A stretch of 64,000 nucleotides of DNA, taken from NCBI RefSeq assembly GCF_021130785.1, contig NC_060215.1, positions 115,282,501-115,346,500 on the forward strand. Reading direction: 5' to 3'. The DNA comes from Homalodisca vitripennis. Lineage: Eukaryota; Arthropoda; Insecta; Hemiptera; Cicadellidae. Below the pieces are notes generated by a model. The model was not told the origin of the DNA, ran no database searches, and saw only the letters and a program-made list of their open reading frames with translations. The translations under genes were made by a program, and so were the position numbers. This document shows positions 1 to 12,784 of this stretch, piece by piece (within the stretch, counting starts at the first letter, position 1; each line of letters opens with the position of its first letter).

Positions 1-1779
1 TAAACTTAAAATGATTCAAATGAATTTATGATATAAATGAAATTATGTGATGTACATATATATAAAGCGAGTAATATATAGACCAAAACATAACTATTGC
101 TCTAGATAAATCATTGACATTAAATACCCATGTTTATTTATTTTTGGCAAATAATATTTTTGCCAGATAATTTTATTTAGTTTATGTATTCTTAACAATT
201 CTGAACACTGTAGGGGTATTAGATGGTACCTTAAAATGTACATGCATATTAAATTAGATTTTATTGCAGTTTCCATCTCTTTTGTGGACACCAAAAGTCC
301 AAAAATGTAATCAGAAATGTTATATAGACTGTACACTTTACATTGGCACAGTCTATAAACTTATATAAAATTATACTTTTTAAGTCTTGAAATGAACGCG
401 TTTGTGTTTATAGTGTTGGTAGCACTATTTTATAGCAATCTTCTTTACGTCGTAATCTTTATAATTGCCATTTTTATCAACCAAATATATAACTTATTAC
501 ATAGTTGTTGTCATTAATGTTCTCTTCATAAATGTTTCGACCACAGGGAACTGATACCATTATTGCAAAACCAGTGTTCAGAGTTATTGTCACCAAGAGA
601 GCGCCAAATAGTTTTGGACACGATTTGACAGTATTTGTTTCTGAAGCTATACAGTATTGACGTGTAATATAATACAATAATAATTGACCCTTAAACATTG
701 CAATTATGTTGTTTTTAGTGTATATTTGAGTTATCTCTGAATAAAAAAGTGTAAAACCTGGAGATAAAGTAGTCTGTTAATCCCAAACATGGATTATTTC
801 TGTTCGTTGTAAGTAGATCGGAGAGTCAACTGTTCCTTGCAGAAAACAACTATACTAAAGGATATGAAATTGTTATTGCATTATAGGTTTATGTTTACAG
901 CTACTACTACTATTATACCAGGACTAGAGAGCAAATTTACATTGTATAAGCACACGAACAGGTTGCCTTTAAAGGGAAATATTTATTAAGAAAGAAATTG
1001 GTCGTAATCCGTGCTAGGTTTAGTGGAGGTTGAAATAAGAAGGTATCAAAAGGGTTAAATTATGACATTAAAATATGGTATTTAATTTTTTTCATGTTGC
1101 AGGTTGACACACCTAAAATCACACATTACTAAATACAACAAAACAATAAATAGAATTTATATGTGCGTCAGTTACCTACATAGAGACTCTTAAAGTGATA
1201 ATTTCAGTCTCTGTATGTTGTTTTCGTAATCTTGTTGACGGTAATATAACTATTACTTATGTGTGGGATTATCGGTTTTATATATATATAAAGACAGAAA
1301 AATAATACCTAAAAAAATATTAACGTTTCATATTAATTTTAACCCTTTGGATACCCTCCTTTGTTGATCTCGATCAAAAGTAACCTGGCTGGCAGCCCAT
1401 TTCTTTCTTAGAAAAGATGCCTCGATACTTTCAAGGAAAGCTAGATTGTGTATTGAGGAGTGCTTTCTACTCTTACACTTTATAATTTAATGTATACATT
1501 TTTGTTAAGGTATACATATATTATATAATATTTTCGTTTTATTTTTAATTATTTGTAGATGTCTTATCAATTTCATTGTAGTATCGAAAGTATCTTTTGG
1601 TGTTTATTTTATATTTTACTCAAGTTTTTAAGACAATGGTAAACTGCTGATATACTATTATTATTTTGTATTGCGCCTCAATTTTCAGATGACCTAGTGG
1701 TAACGTTACGTTAATTTAGTTACAACGATAAGAATGTTAACAACTTCGTTACTTGACTGGTAATGATCGTCCAGTTTTG
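1..1779. other. AT-rich non-coding DNA
   Basis: AT-rich sequence with stops in all frames. The short open frames here (80 and 73 codons, minus strand) match nothing I know and have the composition expected of chance. A short TA run sits near 1280-1290. I see no gene, RNA or transposon end. Confidence 0.7.
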
Positions 1780-2280
1780 TATAATAGAAACTATGAAACG
1801 ATCAAAGGCAACGGAGAGAGTACGTTGTTTCGAACATCTCTGTTTTCTCGGAAATAAACATAACGCTTCGTATGAGAGTTCATCATAAAACTCCTGTATA
1901 ACGAACGTATAAATGTGAAGTGTGTAAAATATTCATTGGCGAGCAGCGAACACAGTTTATCGCCATTTCCCGCGGACTGTGCCTAGCACTCAGTGTAAAT
2001 ACAGACATCATCGCCGCTACGTCAGCCTGCACGACCGGCGTTCTGCAAGACCACGAACGCTGAAAAACTGCCACAAATTATGTTTGGCCTATCGCTGCTT
2101 CATATTTCTGGCTGATTTACCGCTCGAGATCGCCGGAGACGGATCTGCTCGTGAGTGGTGGTTAATTATACCATCTCTCGCAGCGCAGAGGCCACTCGCC
2201 TCGGCTTGGCCTTCTTTGTGGCGTACTACTACAGGTACTACAACTTTCTGTGGCGCATAAGTACAAGTATTATAACATCC
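1780..2280. promoter_or_regulatory. CpG-richer island, candidate conserved non-coding element
   Basis: Base composition rises sharply here, with many CpGs. A CGCCATTT motif at 1961-1968 resembles the PHO/YY1 core, and a TTAATTA homeodomain-type site lies near 2162. Two unrelated frames overlap on opposite strands (63 codons minus, 93 codons plus), which suggests CpG-rich DNA poor in stops rather than an exon. A regulatory role is inferred from composition and motifs only. Confidence 0.35.
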
Positions 2281-2929
2281 GATCGAACCTAAATATTTTT
2301 AGCGCACATCTAGAAGTACAAATCATGCGATCAATAACAACGAAATTGAGGTATACATCTTAGAAGTACATCGATGTAATTTTGTGTATTTATAGCGCAC
2401 ATATAAAAGTACTCAAAATTCCTATTAATACTGCTGAATTTGAGTGACAAGTCAAGAAGTATTATACCTTTCGATTAAAGCCATCGTTTGTGTCACTCGC
2501 AACTAGAATTCCTACAACCTTCTATCAAAAACGACATACTTTTGGCTCACATAACTAAAATCTGTGTAGACCTTTTTAAGACACAAGTTAACGTATACTT
2601 CTTAAAAATTAACTTAGTAAACACTCGGATATATGAAAAACTCCTAAAATTTACCTTATTTAAGGAAATAAATGCCCCCATATGCAGTCACGTTCGAAAT
2701 ACGTAAGTAGACGTAAACTATAGAATATATTTTCATTAACTTGTATCCTTCCTCCAGCGAGCTCACTCCAAATATTGAAATGATTTTCCCAAACTATCAA
2801 ATATAATCGCAAGAATTTAAAGTTTACATCAAGTACTTTCTCAATCAAAGATTTTCAGAAAATGAAATCCACTCAGGGTGGTTAAGCCACATTCATCCCA
2901 GAACTACAAACAGTTTGTCAGCAATGTGC
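2281..2929. other. AT-rich non-coding DNA
   Basis: No gene seen. The motifs GCGCACAT and AGAAGTACA/AAAAGTACT recur loosely between 2298 and 2415, perhaps a decayed local duplication, but too degraded to call a repeat. Confidence 0.6.
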
Positions 2930-3560
2930 CGTAATTTACCTAAGAGCGGCAAGCCGCGAATTTGTCATCTGCGAGATGTAGAGGGTAGCATCTTTCTGAA
3001 GCAAAGATTCATTATGCCCCAGCATCAGTAACTCCGCCCTTGATAACTTATTATGCCCCAGGAACAAAGCGCAAATGTCTGCGAGTATGAATTGTGCACC
3101 TACAAGCTCGCTCGAGTGTCGACTCTGTATATAAAACTGTATCGTCGTTAATCCCCTCGAAAAGGCCTCCCAATTAATCGGAAACACATTGTCCATAGAA
3201 GGGCCGTAACTGGCGCAGCAGTGTGCGCGCGTGCGTGTGTTCGCGTGTGTCGGGTTTTGTGTATGTACCTCACGATAGTAAGCCATTCGCTAACGAACTC
3301 CAGACTCCGTACATAACGCAATCCCATCAATATTTATGGCCCGCTAGAGTTATGGCGGTCAGAAATGTTGCAATTGCAGTCTCCGTCGACGGGCTATGTT
3401 TAAATGCATGACTTACAGTGGCGCTCCCAGCCCGACGGGGACTGAGCGCTGGGAACTTCTTTGGCGGATTTGGGGTTAACTTCTCGCTCTTCGGTTCTCT
3501 GGAGATATCGTGCTCTTTCCAGATCTCAGAGTCGCAGAGAAAATAAACATGTATTAAATT
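2930..3560. promoter_or_regulatory. CpG-richer island with alternating purine-pyrimidine run
   Basis: A GC-richer block. An imperfect GT/GC alternating run spans about 3219-3250, of the kind that can adopt Z-DNA. TATATAAAA at 3128-3136 has no convincing initiator about 30 bases downstream. Open frames on both strands overlap and share no recognisable domain. No gene supported. Confidence 0.3.
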
Positions 3561-5699
3561 AGTCCATCTTATATTTTGCTATCAGTTATAGTTGTAAACA
3601 TTAATTTTAAACAAAAAGTTACATTTTTAATTCTAAAATTCCATCGTCTCTAATAGTTAGACCCAAGATTTTGGTGCATGCGTTATAAGATAGTAGAACC
3701 TTCAGAGCATACCCGTAATCATACTCGTGATTTCTAGTTACAAAATATTTCACTAATATCGTTATGACGTGCTGTGATTTTAAGTTCTGAAACGTTTCCT
3801 TAGTAAGTTAGTTTTTCTTAGTTGACATAGAAGAGATTCAAATAACCATTTCCACAATAAATGGCTCTTTACTTATTGATCTTAAGGTTTCTAAGATGTT
3901 CAAAACTGAAACTGAGAAAAGGTATTTGTACAAAAATATTTGATTCCCTTGGAAAGTGGGCTATGTTGCTTTCCAATTCATTCGACTCAACAAACTTTAT
4001 AATCATTTTGGTATTACGTACGTTTTTACACATTCTGTACGTAATGTTTAGTTGTAAAATGTTTCTGTAAACGTTTTATGCATTAAACATGCTTGTTAAT
4101 CTTGAGCATCAGCATGTGGACTGCAGCACCCAACATTTTGATTGGTGTTAGCGTTGGGTAACCCTGACGGCCTCTTTAAACTCGATGGATTGGCCGGTAT
4201 AGGTGATAGATAAGTGGAAGAACTAACCGATCTCTCCGAGATTCAATTAAGGTTTCTTCGATTACCTGTAAAGTTCAGATCGTTGCTTACATACAGTGTT
4301 TGGGCAAATCGTAGACATCTGACATTTTGAAGATCCCTACCCCTCTCCACCCGGCTTAAAATGCGTAAAGGTCATGCAAGCCTTTCTCCGTTGCGCAAGA
4401 CTGTTGGAAATTGAATGTTAGCGAAACTGGGGAATACTGATGAGAGTGTTGTAAAAATGCTAAACTATAGCAAGGTCAAGTGAGTCACGGACAGGATTTA
4501 TTAACTGGAAATAAAATACCGTATACACCACGAAGTGGTCTTTATCAAACCAAACATTATTTTTTTAACTGTTATCACATTTTCTTGTATTTCTGTCGTT
4601 CGTACTTAAAATACTTAAAGCGATTTCTTGTTGAAAATTGTTCTTTTCTAAATATGCAGTGACTACAAAAAGTCTTAAAACAGCTTGATTGAATTACTGA
4701 AAACACTGAACTGTGCACAAAAGTGTGAAACCAAAAAAGTGATTTTTTGCCATTAAGTGATTCTTCACCTACTCAGAGCCGCTAACCATTAGAAACTTAG
4801 AAAAGCAAGCACAGCTCAAGTGTAACAAATGTAAAATGTTGGAGTCTACATAAACAGTTTTAACTATTGAAGCCTTCTCTCCCTCTTTGCCGTAAATTCA
4901 TTAATATTTTGTTAGATATTTGTACACCGTACATACAAAATTTAGGTGTACTTTTTATCGGTCACAATTAAAAACTTTACCAGCGGTAATTTTATCAGAG
5001 ACCTAAATGGTCGGTTGTATTAAAATGGCTTCGTACCATCAAGATCACCCAACTACACTAACGTACCAAAGCTTCAGTTGAAGACTTTTCTAGTGTGCGA
5101 AAGTAAATGTCCTATTATTTTATTGTAGATTTCGATCTGAATATTTTTACATACTTTGAGCCCATAAATAAATTGTACACCGTTTCCCGGCACTTTGTAC
5201 ATTCTGTTTAGATTCAAAAAGTAGTAGAATAATATATTTCGTTTAGTTATTCAACGTAGGGAATCGCTATTATGCGAGTATACATTTGTAGTATTAGCTG
5301 CAAAATCTTCTCTGAAATATACTTTATATTTATTTTTGATGTTAGTAGAACCGTACCTTAAAACAAAACATTATTTGATTTCAAATATAAATTTAATCTG
5401 TTAAGTTATCGCTAATTAATTATAAGCGGTTCTTAAATCTTTGGTTAGGTGTAGAAATAGTCCGTAGTAAAAGCTGGTGTTTATAAATATTTTCACGATG
5501 GTCTATGAAGACATAGGCAGAGCGGCGCTTTAAACAAGGTATGTAAACAATATATTCGGTACGACGGAAAACTGTCAAACATTTTCAGGCACGTTTCCAC
5601 AAATCACGAATAAGCACTATCTTGATCGCAAGTTTCAAAAGAATGAAGTCTATCTTGTAATGCGATCACAATCAATTTCCACACTTTTCCGAACGACTT
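3561..5699. other. AT-rich non-coding DNA
   Basis: Mostly AT-rich. A mildly GC-richer patch at about 4090-4420 contains C-rich stretches but no frame or motif I can name. The longest open frame (69 codons, from 3861) is chance-like. No gene, RNA or element end seen. Confidence 0.6.
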
Positions 5700-6330
5700 C
5701 CAGTAGCATCAGCCTATCTAGATTTCACACTGAGCTGACTACCGGACTGTGACACCCACAGTCTCCACCCACAATCTGAAGTTGTGATGGACGGGTGCCC
5801 GTGATAGAATAACGAAGAACGGGTAAACGTATTCGATGCGGGTGAAACAGATATAATCTTCGCCCAGTCGTACCGACCGAGGCAGATAATAACTTAATAA
5901 AAGAGCTGTGGATAAATACTAGCGATGATGTATCTAATCACGCGGGTGGGGGGAGGGTAGGAGGGGGGGCGGGGCGAGGCTCGGGTTATTATCGTGATAG
6001 CTGCTTCTATAATGATGACGTTTCACTGAGTTACTACTCTCGGCGTCAGGTGCTCTCCAGATTATCTCGGTTTAGATAAATAATCTGGGTTTCTTGTATT
6101 TGTTGTGGTATGAGGGATGGCGGCCGGCCCGGATTTATAAGTCCTGTTCCTAAGGCCGTGGGCGTCACTGATATAGGTGAGCGTAGAAATAACGTCGTGC
6201 CCTGTGCCTCGCTCCCGCTCTACCGCTGCCTTACACTACACATCCGTCTTACACCCGTTTCTTCCGACCAAAAATCTCTTACTTACCTACTGGAGTTTCT
6301 CTTTTCGTCCTGCGTTACAATGCTTTGACT
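5700..6330. promoter_or_regulatory. GC-rich island with GATA-type sites and G-quadruplex motif
   Basis: An island with several GATA-type cores between 5880 and 6180, including a 9-bp inverted repeat at 6057-6088 that encloses an opposed TTATC/GATAA pair, and a strong G-quadruplex motif at 5944-5974. Two overlapping plus-strand frames (6110-6362) are in different phases with no shared domain. Enhancer function is inferred. Confidence 0.35.
5944..5974 (+). other. G-quadruplex motif
   Basis: G-runs of 3, 6, 3, 7 and 4 are separated by loops of 1, 1, 5 and 1 bases. This satisfies the usual four-run, short-loop quadruplex rule with room to spare. It lies in a GC-rich island and could matter for promoter or origin activity, which the sequence alone cannot show. 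Confidence 0.75.
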
Positions 6331-7269
6331 ATCCTTATGAGAAACGCATCCCCATAAAATAGTTACTATCAGTATTAACTATTATTAAACATATCGTACA
6401 AACCTACTTCCTGAATCCAAATAGTTCAAGTGTGTACAACTTGATTAAACCCATCAGTATAGATAAAGGGTTAAAGGTCGAAATTACAAAATTAACAATC
6501 TATTTACACCAATGCAAGAGATTCTACTCATAAAAGTTTTATTTTTTTTAGAAGAAAATATTACGTAATAATGTTTAAAAAGCCCGCCCCATCTAAGACT
6601 AATAAAAAATTACCCAGTGGCATTTTATATACTATACGATCATATAAAATATTGTGTAACTTAAATTGAAAGGTTTACATGGTATTCACTGCAATTAAGA
6701 AAAATAGTTCATTAAAATATCGGTTTTTTCCATATATTATAAAGTATTATTAATTATTATTACAATCGTAAACTAATTATGATGTGGAAATACGCAACTT
6801 TAGCTCCCATTTTCACAGGAAATGAAACAATTATTTACACTGCAAAGTTAAAGTATTTGAATAAATATATACAATCTTTAAACTTGATACCTATACCTGA
6901 TATTTTTAATATTCTGAACAAATTGTAAGTTTTATTTTTCGAAAACTTAATAATGGTGTATAAAACAGAGCACACAATCTTCACTTCTAATCTACTTAGA
7001 TAAGAATCGGAGGTTTTCCTGTAAAAAAGCTAACAGGTTACATTTAGAAGTATACAGATTGAAAATGACCAATTAAAGTAAATTCTTTGCTTATAGTTTT
7101 TGGTAAAGATCTTGTTAAAATAAATGTATCATGGAAATATTTTTTGAGTTTTGTTAACCACTAGTAAAGAAAATTAGATATAACGTAAGTACAACTTATT
7201 TTACAATCGTTAACAATCTCCACTTGGTGTTTGTCCACTATTAACTAATTTATATTGAGTTTAAATCAA
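6331..7269. other. AT-rich non-coding DNA
   Basis: Nothing recognisable: AT-rich, stops in every frame, no repeats beyond short homopolymers. Confidence 0.7.
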
Positions 7270-7540
7270 ACAAAGTATTACATCAGGGCCAATTGCCACG
7301 AGCGGAGAATGAGATTTTGCTATAAAAAAGGTTTATGACGGTTTCATAAACACGTCATAGAGCTTTCACAGAGGGAGTGGGTATCACTCAGTGATTGTCA
7401 CATGTATTTATGGCAAGCCGGGTCGTTGTTAATAACTCCGACCGTTGTCGGTTTCAACAAAACACTAGGAAGTGTTGTGTACAATGTTTTGTAAGTGATG
7501 GTATTCAAATAATAAATCATTGCTACCAACATTCCCATTA
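7270..7540. promoter_or_regulatory. Island with Abd-B/Cdx-type sites
   Basis: A short GC-richer island. GTTTATGA (7331-7338) and its reverse complement TCATAAAC (7344-7351) form an 8-bp inverted repeat with a 5-base spacer, and TTTATGGC occurs near 7407. These resemble the TTTATGR/TTTAYGR cores bound by posterior Hox and caudal-type homeodomains. The motifs are visible; binding is inferred. Confidence 0.3.
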
Positions 7541-8519
7541 ATATAGACTACTTTATTGTCTATTTCAACGGGCCAAGCAATATATCAAGTCGGATGCTGA
7601 TATTGCAATTTGTATTACCTATTTTAATTCCATACCTTTTATGGAAACCCTTAATATAATAGATTCACTCAGTTAAAAACTATGAAACGTTAGTACAATT
7701 TCTGGAATAAATTGGTTTGCGATTTTTTTAATTTTTAAAATTACGATAAGTGAGTGCCTGTAGCAAATAAGCCCACGAAACACTTCAATCAAGCTTAGAG
7801 CAATAAATACTACCAGCATAGTTTGATTTGAAGTCTCAGTTATTCATTTTTGTTGTAGTAACGACTAAAGCGGTAGTTACCATGTGTAATTTTCCTTAGT
7901 AACCATTTGTAACAATTCATTCATATATCAATTAGAGAGGACACTGTATCGAAACATTTTAATTTACAAGCTTGTGTTGCTGCGTAAAACTGAATCAGCA
8001 AAATGGAGACAACATATAATATAATTTATTTGAAATAGAATACATACTGTCCACCGTTATGCTTTACAAGAATACATCACTACATTTCGTGGATTTGTGT
8101 CCATCCTCTCCTTCAGGTGTAAAAGGCTTATTGGTTTAAGAAAGCACAAATCAATATACGGCGGTGAAATCGAGGAAGTCAAGGACTTCAAATATAAGCT
8201 TGAATTTCATTAACGTGTATTTTTCCTGTAAATACTTTTAACTTTGGCAAGTTCATCGCTATAATACGAGTATATGTTTCTGCTTGCTTCACCCTATTTA
8301 TTACGTATTTCATGTCTGAAGAAGAGTGTATACTACAATCTGCCATACGTACTGGTCTATCCTTGTAAAACTTAATTCATATTTCTTTCGATGTGAGGAT
8401 ATTTCTTTATATTCTCTACACATGGGCAGTGGGTTCTAAATGGTCCGGGGTATATTTAAATTACACTTCGTTTGATTATATTTTATTTTGAAAGACCAGT
8501 AAAAACAAAATAAACCAAA
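7541..8519. other. AT-rich non-coding DNA
   Basis: No gene, RNA or mobile element seen. Confidence 0.7.
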
Positions 8520-9110
8520 ACACTTCTATGACGTGAATGTCCTGTGGCGACTACCCGAGGTGTGAAAGCTTGCTGCAGAAGGACTGAGAGCCTGGTACGT
8601 TGGCCTCTTCTGGTGCCCGGCGACTGGCATCCGGGAGAAGAGGTAATTTAAGAGTTTGTATTTCAGTAGCACCTATCCAAGGCTACTCTTAATTAGGCAA
8701 AATAGTTAAGGCTTAATTTCCAGCCCGATCCGAACACGGTCTTAATTACCGGCCTTTTAAATATGCATATAGTCTACACACGCGGTTATATACGGCTGGA
8801 AACACGATGCCTCGATTTACAACTTAATCCTGTCTCACGGACAAAAACCGAGCTCGTATTTCAATATTATATAAATAATTTATGCTTCTGTCGTAGACGC
8901 TCTATTCTCGGTGCGCGTACATGCGACCGATAATTACCGTTCAAGGCGGACCGAGATCGTATCTCCGCTGTACAAAACGCAACAGCGCAAGGCTATTGCT
9001 TGGCTTATCCGCAATTTGCACGTTATCAGGAATCAGGGAGGCTTGGTCATCCGTGCCGAGCCGGCGCACTGTGGAAGCCGAGTAGGTGGCTAAGTTCTAA
9101 CATGTTTCTG
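8520..9110. promoter_or_regulatory. GC-richer island with 8-bp stem hairpin
   Basis: CCTCTTCT (8604-8611) and AGAAGAGG (8636-8643) are perfect inverted repeats around a 24-base loop that has its own TGCC/GGCA pairing. An open stretch ends at GAGGTAATTT, which looks like a splice donor, but no domain or acceptor supports an exon. The second half (8880-9090) is rich in CGATAAT-like sites. Confidence 0.3.
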
Positions 9111-9989
9111 TACATTCTTCGTAGAACATACATGCTTTTAGTCAACTCACAACTACTGTAGAGGATCATTTGAAGGTAACCAAAGCGAGACCTTTTAATT
9201 GATTTCATCAAAGACTATCAATTGCTAGCGAAATATGTGAGATAATTTTTCGTGAAATTCAAACATAGACGACAAACTTTGTCGAAATGTTCCAAACAAT
9301 TTTGGGATTCAGATTTGCAGGACAAACATACTAATAATAACAGCAGTTTCTATTTGGATTTGTTCTGTTCCAGTATGGATCTTAGTCTTCGTTAAAATCG
9401 TCATGTTCACCACTTAGATCGGTCATCCATCAGAATCATATTACTTATGGATGGCAAGCAAAATAACACCCTCCTTAATTAATTGTTTTTAAGAAAAGGT
9501 TGCCCAAAATATTCAGTCAGTAAAGATAAAGCCCCACGGTTATAACATGCCCCTTCATATGTAATAAATAATATTTACAATAGGTGTCAACAAAGGTTTT
9601 GTTGAATTGTTATTACAAAACTTTACTCTTAGTAGAGAATTTTTGCTCTGTTAAAAGATTGATATTATTTAAGCACAGTTACCTTTCGGGTATAAACTGC
9701 TTATATACAAAACAAACATAAAAATGCCAGTCGAAGCGAGGCAAGAGTGGCCGAATCTACAATATCTGTTCATTTCAACATGAATGATTGTTTGCCTTAG
9801 TTACATTACGAAATGTTTATAGAACGAAGCGTAATGACAAAATTGATCGTAAAGATAATATGGTGATTACGATAAAAATACACATTTACATCGAATTAGG
9901 TCATCACAATTGTACATAGAATGCAATATAAAAATCGCAGGAAATCTTAAATCCTCGAGTCCATGAATTATTTCAATAACAGAATCGAA
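9111..9989. other. AT-rich non-coding DNA
   Basis: No gene or element seen. Confidence 0.7.
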
Positions 9990-10490
9990 CACAGAGAGTT
10001 CAATTAACTGCACTCATTAACATTAACCATTGTGGTTACACGATTTGTCCATCATTAACACTCACGCGTATTATGCCATAAAAATGTTACCTTTATGGAG
10101 TGTTAATTTTCATTAGATTGCCCTCAACGTATGCAACGCATTAATATTAATGTGTGTAATGCGGCGGCATGATTATCATTTGAGTTATGCTTTCCGTTTC
10201 TATTCTATCCATGATTTTTCTATTATTCTTCTTTCCAATTAAAATGGAATGCAAGTTTCCTGTCCTGATGCACTCTCCCCAGTCGGGTTTAATTTGTCTT
10301 CATTGTTCATTATAACTTGTATTTTGATCAGTTATAGTTTATTTGCATATTTCATTAATCTTTGTGTTCCCTTTGTGTTCGCGCCAAGGCGGTCGTTATT
10401 TTTATGTAAATCGCCGTGTAATTTCGTTACCGCAGATTCTTTTTCGTGGTTTCCTCACTTCGATCTCGATATAATTACATAAATACTTCT
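9990..10490. promoter_or_regulatory. Island with nested inverted repeats and homeodomain palindrome
   Basis: TTAACACTC (10055-10063) and GAGTGTTAA (10098-10106) are a perfect 9-bp inverted repeat. Inside lies a second one, CCATAAA (10076-10082) and TTTATGG (10092-10098), which are posterior-Hox-type cores. Just downstream is a 14-bp perfect palindrome CATTAATATTAATG (10139-10152). A 77-codon plus frame (10249-10482) has no recognisable domain. Cis-regulatory function is inferred. Confidence 0.35.
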
Positions 10491-12639
10491 TTATCTGAAG
10501 ATTAGCAATTTGCAATAAATATTATACTAATGGTTTGAAATTTTATACTGACTATATCATTAAATAGAGTAAATATTAATATACACTGTCTAATCAATCG
10601 ATTTAATGGTGTTTTAATCTAGATTGTGGAGTCCGTATTATTAGTATACCATCAAAACCAGCATTAATTAATATCGATCGAAAGATAATATTATAATGTT
10701 TTATTGCGTAATTACTTGAAACAGTACATTTGGGTTATGTGAAATGAAACGCAATTGCTCAATACAGTAATGAAGATGTGTGTAAAAATAAACTCTGCAT
10801 ATCAATTTAGACCTGACAACCAACAATTTTACATCATTTATTATTCTCCTCGCCAGAGAAATGTTCCGTAAGATACGGGGAAACTCTTATCGCAAACATA
10901 CTTAAACACAAATTTGAAGGCATATAAACGTTAACAAATCAGTCTGTCCACTAATATTACTCGATTTTTTGTTGTTTTTAAAACAATAACAGAATCCTTT
11001 AAGATTTAGTTACTCTCAGTTCTTCAAAAAAGGAAAATAAAGTACTTTTACGTGAAAAACAGTGTCCAAAGATTTAATGAGCTGTAGGACATGTTCATTT
11101 CAATCAAAAATGTATAAAAGAGGTTACAAAAACAACTTACGACAAAGGAATATAATAAATAATTATATATTGCAAGAGGTCGTCGCCTAAGAAGTATGAT
11201 GCATTTATTACATTATTATTCAGGCATAAAAAACCCAAGCAGTTCAAAAAACCTTTATTATAATGCAACTTTATAGATTAAACACAATTAATACTTATTC
11301 ATTCTATTCATACAACTCTATTCATATTTTGATTATACTATGGTTCAAATTGATTTAACATAATGTTTATAAAATGGCGCGGCCCATTCAACTGAAGTTT
11401 CAAAAACATTATACAACGGTTATTTTTTTATATTCAGGATAGCCTTCTTTTATATTTCTCACGCCTTTTCTCTCGTCATATAGAGAAGTATGTTTGAATG
11501 AAAGTTGTTCCAGCACCTCTTCATGGACTGCTTGCGTTGCTGGAGAGTTTCAAAAATAGCTTTGTCTTTGTTTCTAAATTGCAATAAAGTGTTTTATTTT
11601 TATAGGCTAAATCATGAAATGATCCTTAAACCCACACTGCTTAGAACATTCTGTATATGTTTTACACTGAAGTAATTCAGTGTTTCACATACTATAAATA
11701 TCCAATGAATCCTGATTAGCATCTTGTCACTGTTGTCTAACCAACAAACCTAATAATTTCTCTATTATAACGTTTAATTAACTGTCATTATGAAGCGGTA
11801 ATTAAAAAAAGAGTATAATTCTGTGTTCAAAGCCTAATAAAACCATTACCTCGCCGATATATGGATATATGGATAGAAAATTACGTTAAAATAGAAATTA
11901 AAAACCCAGAAATAATTGTAGACCTACATAAAAAACCAATGAGAAAGAAAAATGACGTTATTAATGTCTATTACATATGAATGACTTTTGTGCTGGTTGT
12001 GCTCTATCGTTTTTCAATCCGGATGTACAAAGAAACGCCATTAGAAATTTCTTTTTAATTATTTATTTTATAAATATACATAGTTCATTCCAATAAATTA
12101 AAACTTAACTGGAGGGGTTTCGAACAAATTTAAAAAAAGTTTCCACCACTTTCTTTGACATTTAGAACGTATTTTTACGGTAATTTCTCAGTCAGTGGTA
12201 GTTCTGAAATGTCTAACCATAAAATACTACCGTGCACTCTATCGTTATTGACTGAGCGTTAGCGAAATTTATCACTATATTCTGTCTTTCTGTCTGTCTG
12301 CACAATGCCTCGAGAATGGACTTGTCTATAAATTTGAAATTTTGGATGAAGCTTAATATCCGTATAAGCAACAGCAAGATCTATGACGGAGCAGGTTACC
12401 GATTTTGCTTAACGTTGGTGAGGATTTTTACATTGATTTTTATGACATGGGTAACCATGATGGCAAAGAGAAAATCGCAGGATGAATACATTTGTAAACA
12501 AATTGATTACAGTCAAATGTAAACACTGACAAAGTTACTAACACATGTAACCTAATTAAATGAGTTATAGATTTGGAATTTTGTATGCATCTTCATCGAT
12601 GACTGGCGTAATCCAATATTTAAGGTAGTAGTGATCGAC
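10491..12639. other. AT-rich non-coding DNA
   Basis: Long AT-rich stretch. A 68-codon plus frame at 12316-12522 ends in weakly hydrophobic sequence without homology I recognise. No transposon ends, RNA genes or tandem repeats seen. Confidence 0.65.
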
Positions 12640-12739
12640 CTATTCGGTAGTGAAGTGAAAAATCGACCAAGAATCTGTGGCGTGGTAGCAGCTCAATTAA
12701 CATAACATGAATAAGACGTCAGATGTTGTGTGGCGCTGT

Positions 12740-12777
12740 GGGGGTGGACGTTGGTGGGGGTTGGAGGTGGGGTTGGG
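12740..12777 (+). other. G-rich tract, possible G-quadruplex
   Basis: G-runs of 5, 5, 4 and 3 bases are separated by loops of 11, 8 and 2 bases. The first two loops exceed the strict 7-base rule but contain GG pairs, so a quadruplex is possible but weaker than the one at 5944. The last G-run is shared with the kB-type site. Confidence 0.45.
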
Positions 12778-12784
12778 AACTTCC
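12775..12784 (+). promoter_or_regulatory. NF-kB/Rel-type binding site
   Basis: GGGAACTTCC, followed by CC, fits the GGGRNYYYCC consensus of Rel proteins (Dorsal, Dif and Relish in insects) and is almost perfectly palindromic. A 10-bp consensus can occur by chance in 64 kb, so function is inferred. Confidence 0.35.

Noticed and set aside
3128..3136. TATATAAAA as a promoter TATA box
   Set aside because: No initiator-like sequence at the required distance on either strand.
8537..8643. Open stretch ending at a donor-like site, a possible exon
   Set aside because: No acceptor, start codon or domain; better explained as GC-richer non-coding DNA.
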